This document shows, one piece after another, positions 6,826-12,662 of a stretch of 13,223 nucleotides of DNA. The stretch is from Anaerolineae bacterium. GTDB taxonomy: Bacteria; Chloroflexota; Anaerolineae; UBA1429. Every line of letters begins with the position of its first letter. The first letter of the stretch is position 1. A program made the position numbers and the translations under genes. Under the pieces are notes generated by a model. It saw only the letters and a program-made list of their open reading frames with translations, searched no databases and had not been told where the DNA came from. The stretch is taken from contig JAFGLK010000106.1 in assembly GCA_016928125.1 (NCBI GenBank), positions 1 through 13,223 of the forward strand. Direction: 5' to 3'.

Positions 6826-8568
6826 ATGCCCAGAAGCAGTCGATCCGCCGATGTTGATCCCCGCGATCTGTACGCTGCGGCGCCCTACCTCAGCCAGGAT
6901 GATCGACGAAAGCTTGGCCTGAGGGTGCCGCTGACCATCTACGCTCAGGACCCTCTGGTGGCTGCCGTCACACCGGCACTGGGTCTGGAGCAGATCGAGC
7001 TCGACTGGGAGTTCGGCTTGCGCGACGGACCCACCAGTGCGCGCGTCGTCGTCGTGGACCGCGATCTCGACACAGGCCAGACCTTCGAGCCCGCTCAGGT
7101 GCGTTGGACTCAGAAACGGGGCTGGCACTTTCTCGGGCCCGACGGCGACTTGATCGACGGCAGCCATCCTGAGAGCCCGCAATTCCATCAGGTGAACGTG
7201 TGGGCCGTCGTGCAACGCGCTCTGGCCTTCTACGAGAGCGGCCACGTGCTGGGCCGGTCCATTCCCTGGGCCTTCGAAGGCAACCGCCTGATCGTCATCC
7301 CGCACGCGGGGCTCCGGCAGAATGCCTTCTATGATCGCCGCCAGAAGGCTCTGCTGCTCTACTACAGTGGCCCGCCGGCGCAGCGGGTCTATACCTGTCT
7401 TTCGCATGACATCGTCGCCCACGAGACGGGGCACGCGATTTTGGATGGCTGTCGCCCCTACTATCACGAGGTGACCTCGCGCGAGACCGCCGCCTTTCAC
7501 GAGTTTGTGGCCGATCTGACCGCCATCATCAGCGCCATGCGGGACAATGCCACGCGCCAGGTGGTGGCGGATGTGACGGGCGGCGACCTGTCGCGCGATC
7601 GTGCCATCCAGGATCTGGCGGAAGAGTTCGCACGCGATCTGGTGGGCGCGCGCCAGGGCGAGGCCAATCGCTACTACCTGCGCAGCGCAGGCAATCAACT
7701 GGGCATGGCCGATATCGCCGATGCCTGGGCGCCGCATGACTGCTCGCAGGTGCTCACCGGCGCGCTGTTCGAGATCCTGAGCGGCATGACTCTCAAGCAT
7801 CTTGAGCAGGGCGAATCGCCGCGACAGGCGCTGTGGCATGCCACAGAGCGCTTCACGCGAATCGCCCTGCGTGGGCTCGACTATTGTCCGCCTGTGGGGA
7901 TCGAGTTCATCGACTATGCGCGAGCGGTGCTGCATGCGGATGCTCTGGCTTACCCTCTGGATGACTGGGGCTATCGCGCCATCGCGGAACAAGTCTTTCG
8001 GCGGCGCGGGCTGACCGATCTGGCCCCGGAGGTGGTGCCCTATGCCGTTGATTTCCGCCGCTACGACATCGAGCGCCTCTCTCGCTCACGCACCGAAGCG
8101 TATCACCTGTTGCATGCGAACCGTGAGCTGTTGCACATCCCGCCGCAGCAAGACTTTTGGGTCGTAGATCTCTATGATACCGACAAGGTCGTGGCTGCCG
8201 GTCGGCGATTGCCGCGGGAAGTGGTCGTCGAGTATCTCTGGCGCGAGGAGGTGCCCCTGCAGGGGCCGCGTTTCGGGCGGCTCAGTGGGCGAAGCGCCTC
8301 CCTGCTCTGCGGCGGCACACTGGTGTTTGATGGGCGCGGGAACGTGCTCTACTTTGTGCACAAGCCCGGCAGCGAGCATCCCGTCGGTGAAGCTCGTCGC
8401 GAGGCGCTCCTGGACTATGTGGCTGGCCTGGTACTCAGGGGCGGCGTGGCGCTGGCCGCCGAGCCCGGGCAAAGCGAGGGCGCGTCGCCTCTGGTGCTGG
8501 CGCGGGAAGACGATGGCGCCCTGCGGCTCGAAATGACCCCTCGCATTCACCACTGGCAGGATCGATAG
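6826..8568 (+). CDS. Thermolysin-like zinc metallopeptidase, function unknown
   Basis: 580 residues with no signal peptide, so probably cytosolic. A gluzincin zinc site is visible. HETGH at 199-203 supplies two His ligands and the catalytic Glu, and the third ligand is probably E226 in HEFVAD, with D230 four residues later as in the thermolysin ExxxD pair. H304 in APHDCSQVLTGALFEI lines up with the thermolysin active-site His231 segment. The remaining 250 C-terminal residues match no domain I recognise. AGGAG (6813-6817) is 8 bases before the ATG. Unlike secreted M4 enzymes it lacks a visible export signal and propeptide, so an intracellular substrate is likely, but it is unidentified. The gene converges with the phosphoesterase gene, 18 bp away. 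Confidence 0.75.
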   Translation: MPRSSRSADVDPRDLYAAAPYLSQDDRRKLGLRVPLTIYAQDPLVAAVTPALGLEQIELDWEFGLRDGPTSARVVVVDRDLDTGQTFEPAQVRWTQKRGWHFLGPDGDLIDGSHPESPQFHQVNVWAVVQRALAFYESGHVLGRSIPWAFEGNRLIVIPHAGLRQNAFYDRRQKALLLYYSGPPAQRVYTCLSHDIVAHETGHAILDGCRPYYHEVTSRETAAFHEFVADLTAIISAMRDNATRQVVADVTGGDLSRDRAIQDLAEEFARDLVGARQGEANRYYLRSAGNQLGMADIADAWAPHDCSQVLTGALFEILSGMTLKHLEQGESPRQALWHATERFTRIALRGLDYCPPVGIEFIDYARAVLHADALAYPLDDWGYRAIAEQVFRRRGLTDLAPEVVPYAVDFRRYDIERLSRSRTEAYHLLHANRELLHIPPQQDFWVVDLYDTDKVVAAGRRLPREVVVEYLWREEVPLQGPRFGRLSGRSASLLCGGTLVFDGRGNVLYFVHKPGSEHPVGEARREALLDYVAGLVLRGGVALAAEPGQSEGASPLVLAREDDGALRLEMTPRIHHWQDR

Positions 8569-8586
8569 CTCTCGCACCTACTGTTG

Positions 8587-9675
8587 CTAGAGGGCAGCCA
8601 AGATGTCCCTCAGCGACCGGTTCGCCAGGATCTCGGGTTGCGGCTCGGCCTGGTCAAGGCGCCAGCGCACGAGCCGCATCTCACCCTCGGCGATCTCCAG
8701 GCCGACGATGCTGCCATCCGCATAGCAGCAACACCCCGTGTCGAAATGGCAGGGCTTGCGCGCCGGGGCCTCGAGCAACGCCTCGCTCTGGGCCTGCGCC
8801 AACTCGCGCTGCAGGCGCTCCCTGGCGACCTGTTTCTCCAAGCTGGGCGCTTCGGCCAGCTTCCGCTCAAGGTCCGCGAGGGTCTCTGACAAGACTGGCA
8901 CGGCATACGATTGGGCCTCAAACACCGGCAAGTGCGTGTGTCCCGCAATCAACACCAGCCCGGGCTGGCGCTCGGCCCAGAGATACATGGCCAGGTTGTG
9001 CTTGGCGCGCAAGGCCCAGTCGGTGGCTGGGGTGTTGGGCGAGATGCCGGTGAGGCGCTGGAAGGGGCGCCACAGATAGCGCACAAAGAGACGCGAGAAG
9101 ATGGAGAATGTGCTGCTGAGCGAGTCACCCTGGTGTCCGTGCACCAGAAAGAGGTGCCCCAACTCCTCCTGTGCGTCCATGACGCGCAGACGCAACCCTT
9201 CGTGCACCTGAAGGGGCGGGCCACCATACAGAGGCCTGAGATACTCGGTGACGCCCGCCGGATACTGCCATTCATCGTCGTGGTTGCCCCAGATGCGCAG
9301 GTAGCGCCCCTCACGGTGGAAGCGCGCCTCTGCCTCCAGCGTCGCGCGGTGGGCCTGCAGGACCGCTGCCGGCCGTTCCTCCCACAGCTCCTCCGCATCG
9401 CCCAGCACGGCCAGGGTGTGGCCAGTGGCGTCATAATGGGCCAGGGCGGCCGCATAGGCCGGCTCGCAACGCGCGAAATCGTCGGCGCCGTTGCGCGCTC
9501 CGCGGTGCAAGTCCGAGAAGAGCACCAGACGCCCCTCTGAGAGGTCAATCGTCAGGGGGCCTTCATCGCCCTCGGCGCGCAGCGTCCGTGCCAGGGCGGC
9601 GTCCAGAGCCACACTCACGTTGTCGACATAATCTTGTGTTACAGTGGACACATCAGCCCCCAATGTGCATGACAC
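8587..9675 (-). CDS. Calcineurin-like metallophosphoesterase
   Basis: About 362 residues with the full two-metal phosphoesterase motif set: SDLHRG (D55, H57), LGDAEE (D93, with Glu where many members have Asp), GNHDDEW (130-136), HGHQGD (179-184) and GHTHLP (245-250). The layout recalls the UDP-2,3-diacylglucosamine hydrolase and related branch, with a helical insert (about 187-235) that may form a lipid- or partner-binding cap; the substrate is not deducible. The start is uncertain. GTG at 9675 overlaps the only purine-rich site (9675-9681), so the TTG at 9663 (11 bases from it) or a GTG a few codons on may be used. No ATG start is in frame near there. No membrane segment is obvious. Confidence 0.85.
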   Translation of the reverse strand: MSCTLGADVSTVTQDYVDNVSVALDAALARTLRAEGDEGPLTIDLSEGRLVLFSDLHRGARNGADDFARCEPAYAAALAHYDATGHTLAVLGDAEELWEERPAAVLQAHRATLEAEARFHREGRYLRIWGNHDDEWQYPAGVTEYLRPLYGGPPLQVHEGLRLRVMDAQEELGHLFLVHGHQGDSLSSTFSIFSRLFVRYLWRPFQRLTGISPNTPATDWALRAKHNLAMYLWAERQPGLVLIAGHTHLPVFEAQSYAVPVLSETLADLERKLAEAPSLEKQVARERLQRELAQAQSEALLEAPARKPCHFDTGCCCYADGSIVGLEIAEGEMRLVRWRLDQAEPQPEILANRSLRDILAAL

Positions 9676-9808
9676 TCCCTCGATCGGCGGACCGCACCAG
9701 AGATGCTAGCGGATTTTCCCAGGGGCGTCAATGCGAGGCGGCTCACTGGGGCGGGATGGTTCATCTAGAGCCGCACCAAGCCGGAGTGTTCCTGAGCCGG
9801 AGCGAGGG

Positions 9809-9838
9809 TCGGCCGGGGGGCTGGTGGCCCCCCACCGA
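9809..9838 (-). terminator. GC-rich hairpin after mop
   Basis: A 6-bp G/C stem (9815-9820 with 9828-9833) is extended by TCGG/CCGA (9809-9812 with 9835-9838) across a small internal loop, starting 13 bases after the mop stop codon on the minus strand. There is no T-tract. It probably ends mop mRNA. The rest of 9676-9808 shows nothing else. Confidence 0.5.
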
Positions 9839-9851
9839 TGTGCAGAATCGA

Positions 9852-10061
9852 TCAGTCGAGGGCGATCATCACGTTGGAGGCCTTGATGACCGCGTAGACC
9901 TCCTTGCCGACCGCCAGGCCCAGTCTCTCGGCCGAGGACTTGGTGATGATCGACACGACCTCCTGGCCGCCGGGGAGCTCCACAATGACCTCGTCATTGA
10001 CGGCCCCCGGGGTCACCTGCTTGACGACGCCTTTGAGGACGTTCCTTGCGCTGAGCTGCAT
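9852..10061 (-). CDS. mop: Molbindin (Mop/TOBE-domain molybdate- or tungstate-binding protein)
   Basis: 69 residues forming a single TOBE/Mop domain: MQLSARNVLKGVVKQV at the start, then GAVNDEVIVELPGG, ITKSSAERLGL and VYAVIKASNVMIALD at the end. Mop proteins assemble into small cytosolic oligomers that bind and buffer molybdate or tungstate. The ATG at 10061 is chosen over an upstream in-frame ATG because AAAAGGAG on the minus strand lies 8 bases ahead and the family begins MxLSARN. It has its own promoter (10148-10176) about 80 nt upstream and lies downstream of the TupA-type gene on the same strand, which strengthens the metal-oxyanion reading. Confidence 0.95.
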   Translation of the reverse strand: MQLSARNVLKGVVKQVTPGAVNDEVIVELPGGQEVVSIITKSSAERLGLAVGKEVYAVIKASNVMIALD

Positions 10062-10081
10062 TGGGGGCTCTCCTTTTCGAT

Positions 10082-10108
10082 GTCGGCCTGCCGAAGGGCC
10101 TCGCCGAC
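10082..10108 (-). other. Hairpin in the mop 5' leader
   Basis: GTCGGC (10082-10087) pairs with GCCGAC (10103-10108), with GC-rich sequence in the loop able to extend pairing. It lies between the promoter and the Shine-Dalgarno sequence. It is too small for a Moco-type riboswitch. Confidence 0.35.
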
Positions 10109-10115
10109 CATTCAT

Positions 10116-10146
10116 GATATAGTACATTAAATTACCTTACAATATC
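10116..10146. promoter_or_regulatory. Candidate operator at the mop start site
   Basis: GATATAGTA (10116-10124) and TACAATATC (10138-10146) are 9-bp inverted repeats with one mismatch and a 13-bp spacer, directly downstream of the -10 box and covering the predicted +1. AT-rich TATA-containing dyads are typical of ModE-type molybdate repressors, but this is not a clear ModE consensus. Regulation by molybdate or tungstate is inferred from the gene it controls. Confidence 0.45.
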
Positions 10147-10147
10147 T

Positions 10148-10176
10148 ATTATACTCCTTGATATCGTCTATGTCAA
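10148..10176 (-). promoter_or_regulatory. Consensus sigma-70-type promoter of mop
   Basis: Read on the minus strand: TTGACA (10176-10171), exactly 17 bp, then TATAAT (10153-10148). Both hexamers are full consensus. The surrounding stretch is unusually AT-rich for this genome. The predicted start near 10141 lies inside the dyad at 10116-10146. The rest of the gap to 10316 shows nothing I can name. Confidence 0.85.
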
Positions 10177-10316
10177 TGCCTGAATCGCGCCAAAGATCCT
10201 GTGTGTATATCCTCTACTGCAGGGATACTTTCGACAGGGGTTGGTGCTTGGCGTGAAGTAAGCCTTTGAGCCGAGGCCAATTGCTCTCAAGCCACCAGGC
10301 GGGGTCAGAAGCCTGT

Positions 10317-10350
10317 GCTGCGGGCCGTGCAACGTTGCACGGCCCGCAGC
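10317..10350 (-). terminator. 34-bp perfect palindrome after the TupA-like gene
   Basis: A perfect 34-base palindrome (17-bp arms, centre CG) starts 10 bases beyond the stop codon of the TupA-like gene. As RNA it forms a very stable hairpin with a tiny loop. No T-tract follows on the minus strand. A terminator or 3'-end stabiliser is likely, which would separate mop transcription from the upstream gene. Confidence 0.6.
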
Positions 10351-10360
10351 CTGTGGAGCG

Positions 10361-11857
10361 CTATTCGACGCGGATCTCGATCAGATCACGCACTTGCAGG
10401 CTACTCGCCATCTCCGGCATCGCGGTGCGCAAGCCTCCCTGGGTGCGGAACGAGACCACGCAGTTCGGGCAGGCCTCGAGTTCTGCCAGCGTTAGCTCGG
10501 CAGTATAGCCATCCAGGGCGACAAAGACGATCTTGGTCGCATCTGCGGCCACCTCAGCCTCCGCCAGCAGAGCGCTGATGGGCACGCCGGTCTGGGTCTC
10601 GACGGAGCCCTGCTTGTTGGTGACAGGCGCGTCGACCATGTCCATGCCGCGCAGCTGGGCCTCGGTCCACGCAGTGGATGTGGCGACCTTGCCCATGATG
10701 CGGAGCGCAATCTCGCCCTCGGCCCCGCCGCCAGACGCAACGCCGCCTCCGGAGCCTGTCCCGCTGCCAGATCCTGTCCCGCCGCCAGACGCAACGCCGC
10801 CTCCGGAGCCTGTCCCGCTGCCAGATCCTGTCCCGCCGCCAGACCCCGTGCCGCCACCCGCGCCCTGTCGGTCGCGCCAAGGCTGCGAATCAGGCACAAA
10901 GAGAGGCGCGCCGAACTCCTCGACACCGAACTTGGAGATCATCTCCTGTGTGGGCACCGAGATGAGCCAGTCGATGAACTGATTGGCGAGGTCAGCTTTG
11001 ATCTGCGCGTTCTTGTTGGGGTTGACCACCATCACGCCGTAGGGGTTGAACAGGATGGGATCGCCCTCGACCAGGATGATCAACTCGGTGCCCTCGAGGG
11101 TGCGCGCCAGGTAGGTGGCGCGGTCGCTGAGGGTGTAGGCCTGCTGCTCATCGGCCATAGTCAGCACGGCGCCCATGCCTTGCCCGGCCGAGATGTACCA
11201 GGCGCCCAAGGAGGTGAGCCCGGCGGCATCGATCCCGGCGGCCTGCCAGATGGTCTTCTCCTTGGTGTGGGTGCCCGAGTCATCGCCGCGCGAGACAAAG
11301 TCGGCCTTGGCGTCCGCGATCTTTTTGAGGGCGGCAGCGGCGTCGGTCATGCCCTGGATGCCAGCGGGGTCGCTCTCGGGGCCGACGATGACGAAATCGT
11401 TGTACATCACGTCCTCGCGGCGGATGCCATGGCCGTCGGCCATGAACTGATCCTCACGCGCGCGGGCGTGCACCAGAAGCACGTCGGCGTTGCCATCCAT
11501 GCCGAGCTGGAGGGCCTGGCCGGTGCCCACGGCGACCACGTTGACGGTGACGCCGTACTGCGACTCAAAGTCGGGCAGGATGTAGGCTAGCAGGCCGGAA
11601 TCCTCAGTGCTGGTTGTGGTGGATAGAAGCAACTCGTTCGCGGCCCTGGCCGGAGCCTGGGTCGGCTGGGGTGCTGCCGTCGGAGCGGCCGTCGGTGGCA
11701 CTGCCGTCGGCAGGACTGCCGTCGGCGGCACCGCCGTGGGCTGCGCTGCTGCTGCCGGTTGCCGTGGCACGGGTGTAGGCGTGGGGGCTGCGCAGCCCAC
11801 CCATAGCGCCATGAGCACGAGCAGGGTGATCATGCGGATGAAATGTTGCTTGGACAT
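10361..11857 (-). CDS. tupA: TupA-like tungstate/molybdate-binding lipoprotein fused to a molybdopterin-oxidoreductase-like domain
   Basis: 498 residues. A lipoprotein signal ends at ALWVGC (C22), so the protein is probably membrane-anchored outside the cell. A Pro/Thr/Ala linker runs 25-72. Residues 73-330 are a TupA-type periplasmic binding domain with STTTSTEDSGLL, VGTGQALQLG, ADVLLVHA and SRGDDSGTHTKE, which in this family captures tungstate or molybdate for an ABC importer. A Gly/Ser linker (331-379) contains an 18-residue unit twice. Residues 380-498 resemble the oxidoreductase molybdopterin-binding fold (MGKV, TGVPISALL, VALDGYTAEL, final IEIRV), with a CPNC pair at 463-466. The ATG at 11857 is chosen over a 100-codon upstream extension because AGGGAGG is 9 bases ahead and a signal peptide follows at once. 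TupB/TupC are not in the window. The gene sits behind two tandem leader RNAs. Confidence 0.85.
   Translation of the reverse strand: MSKQHFIRMITLLVLMALWVGCAAPTPTPVPRQPAAAAQPTAVPPTAVLPTAVPPTAAPTAAPQPTQAPARAANELLLSTTTSTEDSGLLAYILPDFESQYGVTVNVVAVGTGQALQLGMDGNADVLLVHARAREDQFMADGHGIRREDVMYNDFVIVGPESDPAGIQGMTDAAAALKKIADAKADFVSRGDDSGTHTKEKTIWQAAGIDAAGLTSLGAWYISAGQGMGAVLTMADEQQAYTLSDRATYLARTLEGTELIILVEGDPILFNPYGVMVVNPNKNAQIKADLANQFIDWLISVPTQEMISKFGVEEFGAPLFVPDSQPWRDRQGAGGGTGSGGGTGSGSGTGSGGGVASGGGTGSGSGTGSGGGVASGGGAEGEIALRIMGKVATSTAWTEAQLRGMDMVDAPVTNKQGSVETQTGVPISALLAEAEVAADATKIVFVALDGYTAELTLAELEACPNCVVSFRTQGGLRTAMPEMASSLQVRDLIEIRVE
10724..10844. repeat. 54-bp tandem repeat in the linker of the TupA-like gene
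   Basis: Two identical 54-bp units (10724-10777 and 10778-10831) and the first 13 bases of a third. On the minus strand each encodes an 18-residue Gly/Ser/Thr unit with one Val-Ala. Perfect identity points to recent duplication or slippage; the number of units, and so the linker length, may vary between strains. Confidence 0.9.
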
Positions 11858-11943
11858 GCCTGTCTTCCTCCCTATGCGTGAATGAGACCCGATACTGCAC
11901 CGGAGCTCGCCAAGCCCTGGGCGGACTGCCGCTACGGACACAC

Positions 11944-11983
11944 AAAAACGCCAGCGTCCCCGCTGCAGGGGGGACACTGGCGT
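11944..11983 (-). terminator. Intrinsic terminator 2, between leader RNA copy 2 and the TupA-like gene
   Basis: On the minus strand a 14-bp stem (11970-11983 with 11948-11961, one mismatch) with an 8-nt loop is followed by five T (11948-11944). It lies about 85 bases before the TupA-like ATG, so it must be overcome for expression. This is what a riboswitch or attenuator predicts. Confidence 0.8.
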
Positions 11984-11995
11984 GGATCCTCTCGT

Positions 11996-12059
11996 CAGCC
12001 GAGCTGGCGACGCCCTACGAACTGGCGCAGCCGCCCGGCCGACGACGCCAGCTCGGCTG
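11996..12059 (-). promoter_or_regulatory. Long stem between leader RNA copy 2 and terminator 2
   Basis: CAGCCGAGCTGGCG (11996-12009) is an exact inverted repeat of 12046-12059, giving a 14-bp stem that can extend a few pairs inward. Several CGCCAG/CTGGCG blocks here recur in terminator 2 and in the matching place after copy 1, so alternative pairings (antiterminator versus terminator) are possible. It is likely part of the expression platform. Confidence 0.5.
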
Positions 12060-12071
12060 GCGACGTCAGAG

Positions 12072-12246
12072 CCTCCTTTCCTGATCAACGCACGCGTCCT
12101 ACGCTTCAGGGCGGCGCGCGTTGCTTTTGCGGGGGGCGCGTCCGTTTCCGGGCGCACCGTTTGTGCTCTTTCGCGTGAGGGCGATCAGAGCACGCGCCTG
12201 TCGCTCCATGGAGGAGCTCACCTCGGTAGGAGTGGCAGGTCGGAGG
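12072..12246 (-). ncRNA. Putative riboswitch, copy 2 (proximal to the TupA-like gene)
   Basis: Read on the minus strand, CCTCC (12246-12242) and GGAGG (12076-12072) close the element (P1), with GA opposite AAA and a possible CCTG/CAGG second helix inside. Enclosed stems are GTGCTC/GAGCAC (12188-12193 with 12163-12168), a GAAA-capped hairpin (12135-12158) and a variable stem CAACGCGCGC/GCGTGCGTTG (12114-12123 with 12086-12095). The 3' side carries ATCAGGAAAGGAGG. The 44 bases at 12125-12168 are identical to copy 1. The GGAAAGG 3' end and closing helix recall the Moco/Tuco riboswitch, and the gene controlled suits that ligand, but the junction does not match the E. coli moaA example I remember, so the class is left open. 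Terminator 2 follows. Confidence 0.6.
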
Positions 12247-12298
12247 TCACTATTCGGTTGTCTGCCTGGCTGCACGGGCCGGCCACTGGGTCGCACAC

Positions 12299-12340
12299 AA
12301 AAAAAGACCAGCGTCCTCGCTCTGGGAGGAACGCTGGTCT
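12299..12340 (-). terminator. Intrinsic terminator 1, after leader RNA copy 1
   Basis: On the minus strand a stem of about 14 bp with one bulge (12326-12340 with 12305-12318) and a 7-nt loop runs into seven T (12305-12299). It lies between the two leader RNA copies, with no convincing promoter between it and copy 2, so transcripts must pass it before reaching copy 2. Confidence 0.8.
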
Positions 12341-12394
12341 GACAAATCCACGCCAGACAGCCGAGCCGATCCAGCTCGCCTGGCGATATCAGCG

Positions 12395-12583
12395 CCTCCT
12401 TTCCTGATCATCGTGCGCGAACCTGCCGCGATGCTACAGTGCAGTTCACACATGATGTTTTGCGGGGGGCGCGTCCGTTTCCGGGCGCACCGTTTGTGCT
12501 CCGTCGCGTACAAGCCCGCTCAGAGCACGCGCCTGCCGCCCCGTGGAGGACGGCCGCCCTCGGTAGGCGCAGCAGGTCGGAGG
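12395..12583 (-). ncRNA. Putative riboswitch, copy 1 (promoter-proximal)
   Basis: The same architecture as copy 2, beginning about 15 bases after the predicted start site. P1 is CCTCC (12583-12579) with GGAGG (12399-12395). A CCTGC/GCAGG stem pairs 12572-12576 with 12532-12536, GTGCTC/GAGCAC pairs 12523-12528 with 12496-12501, and a GAAA-capped hairpin occupies 12468-12491. The variable stem pairs 12447-12457 with 12409-12419. Its arms begin CATC/GATG here but CAAC/GTTG in copy 2, so the pairing is kept while the bases differ. This is direct evidence that RNA structure is selected. The 44 bases at 12458-12501 are identical to copy 2. Terminator 1 follows. The ligand is inferred from context (tungsten or molybdenum cofactor or oxyanion), not seen. 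Confidence 0.62.
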
Positions 12584-12604
12584 TTCCTATGCGATTGTGA
12601 AGCT

Positions 12605-12633
12605 ACTCTACACGAGTCCGCGCAACCTGTCAA
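12605..12633 (-). promoter_or_regulatory. Promoter of the leader RNA and TupA-like gene
   Basis: On the minus strand: TTGACA (12633-12628), a 17-bp spacer, TAGAGT (12610-12605). The start is expected near 12598, just before leader RNA copy 1. It begins 30 bp after the methyltransferase stop codon and implies a leader of about 740 nt. Confidence 0.8.
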
Positions 12634-12650
12634 GCGCCACGTAACGGCGC
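12634..12650 (-). terminator. Short hairpin between methyltransferase gene and promoter
   Basis: GGCGC (12646-12650) pairs with GCGCC (12634-12638) through a 7-nt loop and abuts the -35 box. It may help end the methyltransferase mRNA. It is short and lacks a T-tract. Confidence 0.3.
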
Positions 12651-12662
12651 CATGAGCCGCCG

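Noticed and set aside
6811..7992. 393-codon minus-strand open frame antisense to the zinc peptidase
   Set aside because: The plus strand has the HExxH and ExxxD motifs and a good ribosome binding site; the antisense frame has no family signature.
10724..10844. CRISPR-like or mobile repeat
   Set aside because: The repeats are directly adjacent with no spacers, in frame, and encode a Gly/Ser linker.
11858..12157. 100-codon N-terminal extension of the TupA-like protein
   Set aside because: It would run through terminator 2 and the leader RNA and place a signal peptide in the middle of the protein; the ATG at 11857 has the ribosome binding site.
11944..12598. Duplicated insertion sequence or transposon ends
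   Set aside because: The repeated units are in direct orientation, have no transposase or target duplication, and each contains a terminator and paired stems with compensating changes.
12060..12600. Firm assignment of the tandem RNAs to the Moco riboswitch, or to cobalamin, T-box, lysine or SAM classes
   Set aside because: Signature boxes of the other classes are missing. Moco resemblance is limited to the closing helix, the GGAAAGG 3' side, a GAAA-capped stem and the gene context, so the class is left open.
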